DNA from: Qipengyuania xiamenensis
GTDB lineage: Bacteria > Pseudomonadota > Alphaproteobacteria > Sphingomonadales > Sphingomonadaceae
Assembly: GCF_019711495.1 (NCBI RefSeq)
Contig: NZ_JAIGNM010000003.1
Span: 1 to 64,000 of the forward strand
Length of the DNA: 64,000 nt
Direction of reading: 5' to 3'
Positions within the stretch are counted from its first letter, which is position 1, and every line of letters begins with the position of its first letter. This document shows positions 25,190 to 33,967 of this stretch, piece by piece. The notes under the pieces are model-generated. The model searched no databases. It was not told the origin of the DNA and worked only from the letters and a program-made list of their open reading frames with translations. A program made the translations under genes and the position numbers.

Positions 25190-28100
25190 GAGAGATCGAG
25201 CGCCTCTACCGGCAGGGACTCGTTGCGAGCACCAACCCCATGCGCGCCCGCCTTGATGCGGACCTAATGGAGGCGCTGGAGGCGTACGGAAACCGCCACG
25301 GATCGGAAGCCGAGAGCCCGGGTGAGCTCATCGCGATCCCGGCTGGCTTTGCCTCCGAACAGCTCGACCGTCTCGCGCAATTGCAGCAGGCGCGGCAGGC
25401 CTTTGCCGTGCGCTACGACAAGGCGCTCGACGATCGCGAAAGAAACGCTGCGATATTGCAGTTCGCCGAAGTGATGGGGGCCACCGGGTCGCAGGCCCGC
25501 TCCGATGCGCGCTTTGTCGGCGAGCCCTTCGATATCGACGCAGTTCTCGAGCGTTTCCGCAGGCGGCGCGGCCAGTGTGAGCGAGCGCTCAGTTTCGCCG
25601 CTGAACGGCTGGCGGCGATGGCCACCAGCGTTCAGTCGCATATGGAGATGGCCGACTGGCACCTAGCCCTCTCCACCCATGCCGCGCCTGCACTCGAGCG
25701 GTTGCGTGCCTATGACGGCGATCCGCGCGTACGCGCTGCGGCCTATCGCTGCCTTGCTCGCCTCGGTCAGGCGGCCGAGCATGCACGCGATAATTTCTGG
25801 ATCGACGCCTCGCTCCGCGATGTTCGGCGTGCCTCGCTGGACAATACCGAAGATTGCTGGGTCCAGTGCGAAGCGCTAGAGGCGCTCTTCAGGCTCGACC
25901 CCAAATCGGTCGACGGGATCCTCGAGCGCCGTCTAGCGGCCCCGAGTACTAACGGCACCACGTTGGTCGACAACAACCGCATATTCGTCCGCCGCAGGAT
26001 CGCCTTCCTGCTGGCGACCCACCTTGCCGAAAACCGACAGCTGGAAGCGCATCACGCCCGAATCTCGGGGGACGAGGATGGCGCTGTCAGGCAGGCCGTA
26101 GCCGAGAGCCTTCCGCTAATGCCGCGCGAGATTGCACGCAGCAGCGCAAGCCTGCTGGTCAAGGACCTCGACGCGCAGGTCAGGGCAACCTTGTTGGCGC
26201 GCGTCGGGCTGCTTGCCCCCACGCTCGGCGGACAGGAAACGCTCGATCTCATCCTCGAGCTGCTCGACGATGATGACGACGAATTCGTCACCCGCTGCGC
26301 AATCGCGGCGAGCGGCGAGTTCATCGACTGGGCCATTGCCGGCGGCGAGCCCGAGACGCGCGACTGGGCGAAGTCGCTTCGACGTCAGCTCGGAAATATC
26401 CGCCAGTCCGAGGCCAAGCCGCGTGTACGCCGCTGGGCGGGCGAGGCTAGCGAGAGGATTTGGCTCGCCTGCAGCGAGGAAAGCCGCGAAGTCGCCACCA
26501 TCCTGCTCGACGCGGCGCACCGGACAAGCGAGGGCAAGTCAACCCGCCTTCCCGAGATCGCGACATTCCTCAGCGAGAACGAAGCGCTGGTCGGGCGCGT
26601 CATGGCAGTGCTCGCGCAGCAAGATTTCGGCCTTTCGCTGAGCAACGGAAAGGTCCCGCGCCTGACCCGCGGGGAAGTATTCGAGCGGCGTGTCTGGCGC
26701 ACCCTTTACGAGCTGAAACAGGGTGCGACCGACAAGCGGCAGGCGTTCTACCACACCATCGGACGCGTCTTCCGGGGCACGGTCATCGCTCCGTCCGCGC
26801 TTCTTGCCGAACTCGCGCCGACCGCCGTTCCGGGCGAACCGCTGCACATCGCGTCGGACGGTGGTTGGCGCAATTACATCCCCCTGCCCGACCTTACTCT
26901 TTCGGTCGTCGACCAGGGCGAAGGGGCACGCATTTACACCAGCGAGGGCATCACCACGCTGTCCCCGCCCAAGGCGTTGAAAGAGCGCTTCAAGATCTGG
27001 TGGCAGATCACGCGCAATTTCGCCGAGCTGGCGGAACTCAGGAACACCGACCCGCGTGCATATGTCGAACGGCTGACCAAGCTTGGCCTCGCCATCGAGC
27101 ACCAGCCTTACCCCGAAAAGAAGGGCGATAGGGTCGGACCGGCGCAGGACCCGGGCGTCACTCGGCTGTTCGATGTCGCAGGCGTGATCATGGTCATCCC
27201 GCTCCTGTGGGACGAGGTCGCTACGTATGTCGCGACTGTCTACGAGAACTCGCTTGTCGAGCTCGCAATTTTCCTGCTGATCCTCGCGCTCTATTTCTTC
27301 GGGCGGCACGTTTGGAAGGCCTACCGCGTCCGGCAGTACCGGCGCAGCATTGCACTCTCGCTCGGTGGCTGGGGCACTCGCGGCAAATCCGGCACCGAAC
27401 GATTGAAAGCGGCGCTTATGAACTCGCTCGGCGCACCGCTAGTCTCCAAGACAACCGGCTGCGAGGCGATGTTCCTGCTGGGCGAGCCCTATGGCGATCT
27501 CACCGAGCTGTTCCTGTTCCGCCCCTATGACAAGGCGACCATCTGGGAGCAGGCCGACCTGCTTGCGATCGCCGAGGGCGTGGGTGCGCGGACCTTCCTG
27601 TGGGAATGCATGGCGCTCAATCCCAGCTTCGTGAAAATCCTCCAGCGCGACTGGATGAAGGACGATATCGCCACCATCACCAATACATTCCCCGATCACG
27701 AGGACGTACAGGGTCCGGCGGGCCGCAACGTGGCCGAGGTCATATGCGAGTTCGTGCCGGAAGATTCGATCATCGTGACCTCCGAGGAAGAGATGCTTCC
27801 ACTGCTGGAGGCGCGCGCGCAGAGCTTCGGCACGCTGGTCAGAATCGTGGGCTGGCGCGATGCGGGCCTGCTGCACAAGCGCCTGCTCGATCGCTTCCCC
27901 TATTCCGAACATCCCAACAACATCGCGCTGGTCAATTCCATGGGCCGCGAGCTCGGCCTCGACCGGGATTACTGCATTAAGGAAATGGCCGACCGCGTGG
28001 TGGCTGACCTCGGCGTTCTCAAGGTCTATCCGAAGGCCGAAGTCGACGGCGCGACGCTCGAATTCGTAATGGGCATGTCTGCGAACGAGCGCTTCGGCGC

Positions 28101-29352
28101 GATGGGCAATTGGACGCGGATGGGCTTTGCCGACCACGATCTCTCGAGCGATCCGGGCGTGTTCGTGACCACGGTTGTCAACAACCGCGCCGACCGCGTG
28201 CCGCGTTCACGCGTATTCGCGAGCATGATTGTCAACGACATTAGCGCCGACCGGCATTTCCTCATCGGATCGAACATCGAAGGCCTGCTCGATTTCATCC
28301 ACCAAGAATGGGACGACTACGCCGCCTCGATCGACCTCGCCGCTGCCGAGGGTGGAACAGAAGAGGCATTCGATGCGCTAATGAAGCGGCATCGCATCCC
28401 GCGTTCGCGCAAGGAAATCGAGTGGCTCCTCACCGCCATGCTCATCGAGCAGGGCGAACACTACACCGCAGCCTATATCGCAGCATGGCGGAAGGGCGAA
28501 CTGGACACTGCGCTCACAGAAAACCTCGCGCCCGACATCGCTGCGCGGATGTCCGCGCATATCGCTTTGCTCGACCAGCGGCTCGAGACCTGCCTTGCGC
28601 TCCGCGGCATGCTCGACGGGGACCTCGATGTGCTGCACGCGAGGCTTGGCGAGGTACTGCGTGAACGTTTCCTCACCAGCCTGGTGCCGGTGCGCGACTA
28701 TTACACCAAAGGCGATACGCTCGTGCGCCAGATCGCGCGCGAGACGCCGCCGGGGCTCCACAATCGGATCATGGGCCTGCAGAACATCAAGGGCACCGGG
28801 CTTGACTTCGTCTACACATGGCAGGCCTGGGACGCGGTCCATGCAGCCTGCGAGGCTCTGGTGGGAGACGACCCGGGAGCCGTCGAGGCAGGTCTCCAGA
28901 CGCTTTCCGGCTTCCATGAATTCAATGCGCTTGCCGAAGCGAAAGTCCGCGCGACCGTCGCCGAGGTCGAGACACGCGGGACCATAACCGATGCGAGCGC
29001 CGCGCGCTCGCTTGCCGCGATTGTCGAGCGGATGGACGAGCAGCTCAGCCGCCGGAAGGCCGATTTCGAAAACCGCCCCGACCAAGAGGAGACCAAGAAG
29101 GCTCGCTCGATCGCTTCGTGGCTCACCGATTTCAGCGAGGGCTTCCTCGATGCGAGCGACGCCATCCGCAGGCGCAAGGCGGCTGAGCGAGTATATCGCG
29201 CGGTCATGGCCGAGCAGATCAGCAGTGCGCGCGCCGCGCTCGAGCTCAAGCGCCTGACGATAAGACAGAAAGGTGGCTGGCTGAGCGGTTGGCTGACCGA
29301 AACGAGCAATCGCCTGCGCGACCTGCCGGCACGATTTACCCGCAAGGGCTAG
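25186..29352 (+). CDS. giant CapB/PgsB-like amide ligase with HEAT-type N-terminus
   Basis: Protein of 1388 residues, about three times the length of PgsB. Residues 150-480 are helical HEAT-like repeats (RAAAYRCLARLG, AVRQAVAESLPLM, QVRATLLARVGLL). About 660-710 contain two membrane segments. The Mur-ligase-type domain begins near residue 725 with the P-loop GGWGTRGKSGTERLK, as in PgsB, followed by TTGCEAMF, TNTFPDHEDV and NNRADRVPRS. The last 350 residues are helical. Start at GTG 25186 (GTGA overlap with the upstream stop); GTG 25162 is possible. It should activate a carboxylate with ATP and form amide bonds, perhaps gamma-glutamyl, at the inner membrane. Confidence 0.7.
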   Translation: MREIERLYRQGLVASTNPMRARLDADLMEALEAYGNRHGSEAESPGELIAIPAGFASEQLDRLAQLQQARQAFAVRYDKALDDRERNAAILQFAEVMGATGSQARSDARFVGEPFDIDAVLERFRRRRGQCERALSFAAERLAAMATSVQSHMEMADWHLALSTHAAPALERLRAYDGDPRVRAAAYRCLARLGQAAEHARDNFWIDASLRDVRRASLDNTEDCWVQCEALEALFRLDPKSVDGILERRLAAPSTNGTTLVDNNRIFVRRRIAFLLATHLAENRQLEAHHARISGDEDGAVRQAVAESLPLMPREIARSSASLLVKDLDAQVRATLLARVGLLAPTLGGQETLDLILELLDDDDDEFVTRCAIAASGEFIDWAIAGGEPETRDWAKSLRRQLGNIRQSEAKPRVRRWAGEASERIWLACSEESREVATILLDAAHRTSEGKSTRLPEIATFLSENEALVGRVMAVLAQQDFGLSLSNGKVPRLTRGEVFERRVWRTLYELKQGATDKRQAFYHTIGRVFRGTVIAPSALLAELAPTAVPGEPLHIASDGGWRNYIPLPDLTLSVVDQGEGARIYTSEGITTLSPPKALKERFKIWWQITRNFAELAELRNTDPRAYVERLTKLGLAIEHQPYPEKKGDRVGPAQDPGVTRLFDVAGVIMVIPLLWDEVATYVATVYENSLVELAIFLLILALYFFGRHVWKAYRVRQYRRSIALSLGGWGTRGKSGTERLKAALMNSLGAPLVSKTTGCEAMFLLGEPYGDLTELFLFRPYDKATIWEQADLLAIAEGVGARTFLWECMALNPSFVKILQRDWMKDDIATITNTFPDHEDVQGPAGRNVAEVICEFVPEDSIIVTSEEEMLPLLEARAQSFGTLVRIVGWRDAGLLHKRLLDRFPYSEHPNNIALVNSMGRELGLDRDYCIKEMADRVVADLGVLKVYPKAEVDGATLEFVMGMSANERFGAMGNWTRMGFADHDLSSDPGVFVTTVVNNRADRVPRSRVFASMIVNDISADRHFLIGSNIEGLLDFIHQEWDDYAASIDLAAAEGGTEEAFDALMKRHRIPRSRKEIEWLLTAMLIEQGEHYTAAYIAAWRKGELDTALTENLAPDIAARMSAHIALLDQRLETCLALRGMLDGDLDVLHARLGEVLRERFLTSLVPVRDYYTKGDTLVRQIARETPPGLHNRIMGLQNIKGTGLDFVYTWQAWDAVHAACEALVGDDPGAVEAGLQTLSGFHEFNALAEAKVRATVAEVETRGTITDASAARSLAAIVERMDEQLSRRKADFENRPDQEETKKARSIASWLTDFSEGFLDASDAIRRRKAAERVYRAVMAEQISSARAALELKRLTIRQKGGWLSGWLTETSNRLRDLPARFTRKG

Positions 29353-29361
29353 GTCCCGGCC

Positions 29362-30255
29362 CTAGAAGCGGTAGCCGACCTCGAGCGAGAGGCGCGGCGT
29401 ACTGCCATCGAAGCGCTCGTCGTTGCTCGTGCGCATTTCGTATCCCGCACGAGCGCGCCCGAAGATCCCGGTCGCACGCCCGTAATCGACGCCGATTTGC
29501 GGCGTGATCGCATTGTCCTGCCGCGTCGCACCCGTGGCGTCGCCGCGAGCGATACGGCCGGGGAACTTCCATGTACGAATGTCGACGCTGGCGCGGCCGC
29601 GGAACATGCGGCTGACGGGGCGGCTGTATTCGATCGAACCCGAGATGCGGTTGTAGTCGCGCTCATCGTCGGTGCTGTCGATCTTGTCGGCAAAGCCACC
29701 TACGCGCAACCAGTGGTAGGAGCCGAGACGGCGATTGTAATGCCCCCCGAAGCGCGTGCCCGTCCCATCGGTCGGGACAAGCTGATCGTATTGCCGCTTG
29801 CGATATTCGCCATAGGCTAGGAAGCGGTTGTCGTCGGCTTCCCATTTCACCTGCGCTCGGGCGCGCTGTTGGTCGGCAGACAGGGCTTCGACGAAGACGA
29901 GATTCTGCGAATAGACACCGCGCAGCGAGATCTCGAAAAACTCGCCGAAATCGCGCGCGATGCCCATCTCGCCCTGCAGAACTTGGCGGTTTTCGCGCTC
30001 CTCGTCCAGATACTGGAAGACGCCCGCCGAACCCTTGACCCAGAACCGCAGGATGCTGAAATCCTTTTCGCCGCGCAGCGACACATCCGCCCCGAAACCT
30101 GAGCTGTCGAACTCGTCATTCTGCAGGATGTCGCGCTTGGCGGCCACGCCGCGCGTCGAGACCGACCCTGTGAATTCGCTGTCGGCAATTGCTGGCTCGC
30201 TGGCGAGCAGATTCGCTGCGATGACCGGAAGGACTATGATGCGGGCGGCGTTCAA
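29362..30255 (-). CDS. outer-membrane beta-barrel protein
   Basis: Protein of 297 residues with a signal peptide (IIVLPVIAANLLASEPAIA) and alternating amphipathic strands rich in aromatic and charged residues, ending in the outer-membrane signature GYRF with terminal Phe. Family unknown. It converges on the CapB-like gene with nine bases between and lies 35 bases downstream of the hybrid kinase, so it may be co-transcribed with that kinase. A surface barrel would be a plausible exit route or anchor for a polymer, but this is inference from position. Confidence 0.72.
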   Translation of the reverse strand: MNAARIIVLPVIAANLLASEPAIADSEFTGSVSTRGVAAKRDILQNDEFDSSGFGADVSLRGEKDFSILRFWVKGSAGVFQYLDEERENRQVLQGEMGIARDFGEFFEISLRGVYSQNLVFVEALSADQQRARAQVKWEADDNRFLAYGEYRKRQYDQLVPTDGTGTRFGGHYNRRLGSYHWLRVGGFADKIDSTDDERDYNRISGSIEYSRPVSRMFRGRASVDIRTWKFPGRIARGDATGATRQDNAITPQIGVDYGRATGIFGRARAGYEMRTSNDERFDGSTPRLSLEVGYRF

Positions 30256-30290
30256 GGTGGGATACTCCGGAAGGTTTGGCGCGGCGCGCT

Positions 30291-31985
30291 TCAGGCGCTC
30301 AGCAACACGCGCAGATTGTCCAATTGATCGACATCCACGCTCTCGGGCGATGTCCTCAAGTGGTCGTCCAGCTCGCTACAGCGCGTCCCGAGATCGGCCT
30401 CACCAAATAAGGAGGCGACACCGGCAATCTGGTGCAGCTGGCGGATCAGGTCTTCGAGCGAACAGCCGTCGAACTCTCCGGACGCCACGGCCTTGTCGAT
30501 GGCTATCAGCGCAAGCGCCTTCCGCTCGGCAAAACGGCGCGAAAGGCCGGCGCTCGGCTGCGCGGCCGGATTAGCGGTCGCCGCTGCTGGCGAGGCCTTA
30601 AGCCATGTGTCAAGAGCGGCGGCCAGTGTCTGGAGCTCGAGCGGTTTGGCAAGCGAGGCCTGCATTCCGGCATCACGGCTCTCCCCTGCGTATTCTGTAC
30701 CGACATCTGCGGAAAGCGCTAGGATCGGCAGCTTCTCGGCCCCGATCCCTGCCTCGCGAATGGCTTTTGCGGCCGTCAAGCCATCGATCATAGGAAGCCG
30801 GCGGTCCATCAATACGAGATCGAATGGCTCGCCTGCCTTCTCGGCGTGACGGACCTGCTCGATTGCCTGCTGGCCGTCTGCGACGATCTCGGCCTGATGA
30901 CCCATGTGGTGGAGCAGGCCGCGCGTGACCTGCTGGCTAACCGGATCGTCCTCGGCGACGAGAATGCGTGCGGCTTGCATCCTCGCGGGGGCGAAATCGA
31001 CCTGTGCGGCTTCGTGGTCCTCGCTTTCGGGCGCATCGGAAGCTGTCAGAGGTAGCGTGATGGTGAAGGTCGAGCCGACGCCCGGCTCGCTCTCAACCGA
31101 AATGGCCCCTCCGAGCAATTCGGCAAGCTGGGCGCTGATGGTCAGACCGAGACCGCTGCCACCGTAGTGGCGATCGGTGTCGTTCTCTGCCTGCGTGAAT
31201 TTCTCGAAAATCCGGTCGAGCTTGTCGGCGGCGATCCCGATGCCGGTATCAGTTACCGCAATGCAGACGGCCCTGCCCCCGTCCGCCACACGTGCGGTGA
31301 CGTCGATCCTGCCGCTATGCGTGAACTTCACGGCATTGCCGACGAGGTTTAGCATGATCTGACGCAGGCGCGTGGGGTCGCTTTCGATCCTCTTTGGTAC
31401 CCTGTCGTCGACTGCCAGTTCGAGGGTCAGCCCCTTGCGCGCCGCGACCGGCATCATCATCGTGAGTGCAGCGCCGAGCTTTTGGCGCAGGTCGAAGCTT
31501 TCGGACACTACGTGGATTTGCCCCGCCTCGATCCGCGCAAAGTCGATCAGCTCGTTCAGCAGCGCGAGCATGGCGCGACCGGAATCGGCCAGCATTTCCA
31601 GACTGCCGCGTTCCTGCCCGTCGAGATTGCCTGCAAGCAGCACCTCGGTAAAGCCGATCACCCCGTTCATCAGTGTGCGGATTTCGTGGCTCATGTCGGC
31701 GAGGAACGATGCATTCGTCTCGACTGCGGCATCGGCGTGCGCACGTTCCGCAGCAATCTCCAGCGCCGCACGGCGTGTTTGCTCGGACAGCCAGAAGATC
31801 AGTGAGCCGACGACTACGGCCTGCGCGATCCAGAACGCCGTCATCCATTCGCTGCCCTGCAGGAAATGGGATAGGGCGAAGGCCGAGAGCCCATAGATCG
31901 CACCCGTAAAAACGGCAGCAGCAACGCTTCGGGAAACGGCATAGCCGCCCGGGAAAAGTCGCTGAATAAGTGCACCCGTCTTCAT
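30291..31985 (-). CDS. hybrid histidine kinase with receiver and Hpt-like tail
   Basis: Membrane histidine kinase of 564 residues. Two hydrophobic segments (about 18-35 and 50-70) with almost no periplasmic loop, then HisKA with MSHEIRTLMNGVIGF, HATPase with NLVGNAVKFT, DTGIGI and GGSGLGLTI, a receiver with phospho-Asp in LMDRRLP and Lys in SLAKPLE, and a C-terminal Hpt-like helix with RQLHQIAGVASLFG. All relay residues are present. ATG at 31985 has GAGG upstream. Lying next to the CapBC locus, it could phosphorylate the lone receiver at 20568. Its upstream region abuts the second cyclophilin repeat. Confidence 0.9.
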   Translation of the reverse strand: MKTGALIQRLFPGGYAVSRSVAAAVFTGAIYGLSAFALSHFLQGSEWMTAFWIAQAVVVGSLIFWLSEQTRRAALEIAAERAHADAAVETNASFLADMSHEIRTLMNGVIGFTEVLLAGNLDGQERGSLEMLADSGRAMLALLNELIDFARIEAGQIHVVSESFDLRQKLGAALTMMMPVAARKGLTLELAVDDRVPKRIESDPTRLRQIMLNLVGNAVKFTHSGRIDVTARVADGGRAVCIAVTDTGIGIAADKLDRIFEKFTQAENDTDRHYGGSGLGLTISAQLAELLGGAISVESEPGVGSTFTITLPLTASDAPESEDHEAAQVDFAPARMQAARILVAEDDPVSQQVTRGLLHHMGHQAEIVADGQQAIEQVRHAEKAGEPFDLVLMDRRLPMIDGLTAAKAIREAGIGAEKLPILALSADVGTEYAGESRDAGMQASLAKPLELQTLAAALDTWLKASPAAATANPAAQPSAGLSRRFAERKALALIAIDKAVASGEFDGCSLEDLIRQLHQIAGVASLFGEADLGTRCSELDDHLRTSPESVDVDQLDNLRVLLSA

Positions 31986-32253
31986 ATCCTCACTCACATG
32001 GCAGGATATGGTTAACAATCTGATAGTGGCCGTTACGCCCGGAGAGCGCGCCGCCATCGGTGATCCCCAAAGGGCGTTTGCGACGAACCGAGGGAACCGG
32101 CTACGCAAGGTCGGCGTAACTATGTTAAGCCTGCAGAAGTCGCGGTGCTGCGCGGAATGGCATTCCCTGCGAACACAGCTACAGAGCCCCTTCCCGCCCT
32201 TCAAAACGCGCGGGAGGGGGGCTTCGGGTAAAGCGCTGGCAGTGTCTCCGCCC

Positions 32254-33291
32254 ATAACCAAAAATCTACATCCGCTAGCCACTGTGATGGCTCTTGCCGC
32301 CCCTCTCGCCGCCCAGAATGAAGGCGAAGTTGCGGCCGGCCCAAACCAGATCGTCGAGCAGGCCGATGATGTTGAATGGATACCGATAGTGCCGGAGCAC
32401 CTGCTCGTCATGAAGCTCACGCCAGACGCCGAGGGCAACGAGCGCGAGTTCGTGATCCAGCTGCTGCCCGCGCCCTTTAGCGAGGTATGGACCGAAAACT
32501 TACGGATCTCCGCACGCACAGGATGGTACGATGACATCACCGTCAACCGCGTACAGGACAGTTACGTAGTACAGTGGGGCGATGCTAACTACGAAAATCC
32601 GGAAGCCGAAGGGGAACCGAAGAAACTTCCAGCCGGTCTCGGAAAGACGGACGATAACAACTACGCGGTATCTTTCGAGGACGCGGATCAGCAACTCGTC
32701 GATAGGCGCCAATTCCGTATCTTCTGGGAAAATTTTCGTGAGGCGAACGGGCTTTCGATCAATGACGTCCATCGTTCGTCACATGACGACCGGCCAAAGT
32801 TCAGCGACGTTGCCTATGCGCGCGCCTGAGCCTTCCATGAAGGCAGGCCCTACGCGACCGACCTCAAGGAGGCCTGGCCGATCCATTGCTACGGCATGGT
32901 AGGCATGGGGCGTAACTATTCCCCCAATGCGGGAACCGGATCGGAACTTTACACAGTCATCGGCCATGCGCCGCGCCACCTCGACCGCAATATCGCGCTG
33001 GTGGGACGGATCGTCGAAGGCATCGAGCACCTTTCCAGCCTTCCGCGCGGCAAGGGTGTGCTTGGTTTTTACGAGGATGAGAGCCGTCGCACCCCGATCC
33101 TGACGGTTCGTGTGGCAAGCGACCTGCCCGCGGCCGAACAGCCGCTATTCGAGTATCTCGACAGCGGGAGCAAGACTTTCGCTCGGTATGCAGAAGCGCG
33201 CGCCAACCGCCGTGATCCGTTCTTCAACGTGCCTGCTGGCGCAGCCGATGTCTGCAGCGTGACCGTGCCCATCCGCCGCGTGGCGGAGTGA
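32254..33291 (+). pseudogene. cyclophilin pseudogene, paralogue of the gene at 16189
   Basis: Same length in bases (1038) as the intact copy, but the position of the start codon reads ATA and an in-frame TGA occurs at 32827-32829, codon 192. Before the stop it keeps GWYDDITVNRVQDSYVVQWG; after it, CYGMVGMGRNYSPNAGTG and the C-terminal half continue in the same frame. A GTG at 32242 could still start translation but would give a protein lacking the second half of the fold. The 3' tracts are almost identical to copy 1. The terminator-like leader hairpin is also lost. Confidence 0.82.
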
Positions 33292-33605
33292 GCGAGAGCC
33301 TTGCCTGCACCCTTCCCTTGACGCGCTGGCAGGGGGATCGCGGGACCTATCACCTCGTCACGATTAGCGTTGAAATCGCCGAGGCCATTGCGGCACACGC
33401 ACTGATGCACAGGCTCGAATTCGGCACGCAGCGTGGCTTCGGTTCGGTCAAGGTCATGGCCGAGATAGGCACCTCGCGTTGGAAGACCTCGGTGTTCCCG
33501 CAGAACGGCAAGACCGAATGGGTCTTATTGATATCGAAGAAGGTGATGCCCGCCGAAGGCCTTGCCGAAGGTGACAGCGTCCCGCTCGAGCTCGAATTGC
33601 TCTAA
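33288..33605 (+). CDS. DUF1905 domain protein, copy 2
   Basis: Protein of 105 residues, nearly identical to the product of 17223-17540 (Pro for Ser in KKVMPAE and Glu for Asp near the end). Same GTG start overlapping the cyclophilin pseudogene stop. Because translation was probably coupled to the upstream gene, expression here may be reduced. Its stop overlaps that of the converging VOC gene. Function of DUF1905 proteins is unknown. Confidence 0.75.
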   Translation: MSESLACTLPLTRWQGDRGTYHLVTISVEIAEAIAAHALMHRLEFGTQRGFGSVKVMAEIGTSRWKTSVFPQNGKTEWVLLISKKVMPAEGLAEGDSVPLELELL

Positions 33606-33967
33606 AGCTTTTCCATCAGCTCGATGCGGTTGCCGAAGGGGTCCTTGATGTCCCCGCGGCGATAGCCTTCCAGTTTCTTGCCCGGCTTGAAATCGACGCC
33701 GGATGCTTCGAGCTTCGCCACCAGCGCGCCGAGGTTTTCGACCAGCAGGGCCGGATGTGCGCGGCGCGCGGGCAGGAACCCGTCCTCTACACCGCAATGG
33801 ATCGAGATGCCTTCGCCCTCGAACCAGCAGCCACCGTTGAGCGCGAGGTGCGCGGGCTTGGCGACTTCTTCCAGCCCCATGACGCCGGTCCAGAATTCGC
33901 GCGCATGCGGTTCGCCGCCGTGGGGCATGGCGAGTTGCACGTGGTCGATGCCGGTAATCAGGCTCAT
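33602..33967 (-). CDS. VOC superfamily (glyoxalase-like) protein
   Basis: Protein of 121 residues with the glyoxalase/bleomycin-resistance fold: GIDHVQLAMP at the start with the first metal-ligand His, FWTGVMGL, a middle strand HPALLVENL and the ending DPFGNRIELMEKL. It is a single-module metalloenzyme; substrate unknown. The start overlaps the rel stop as ATGA, so it is co-expressed as the second gene of that operon. Its final 13 codons are duplicated at 17537 as a scar. Confidence 0.85.
   Translation of the reverse strand: MSLITGIDHVQLAMPHGGEPHAREFWTGVMGLEEVAKPAHLALNGGCWFEGEGISIHCGVEDGFLPARRAHPALLVENLGALVAKLEASGVDFKPGKKLEGYRRGDIKDPFGNRIELMEKL

Larger units (their letters stand above)
32142..33642 (+). 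repeat. 1.5 kb direct repeat, copy 2
   Basis: Counterpart of 16073-17577. It begins with the same 35-base leader element and runs through a disrupted cyclophilin and an intact DUF1905 gene into the end of an intact VOC gene. The leader hairpin is degraded here (gggaggggggcttcgggt in place of the perfect arm and T-run). Confidence 0.85.

Noticed and set aside
32827-32829. In-frame TGA in the second cyclophilin read as selenocysteine
   Set aside because: No Cys or Sec is expected there, no SECIS-like hairpin follows and the start codon is also damaged, so a nonsense mutation is simpler.
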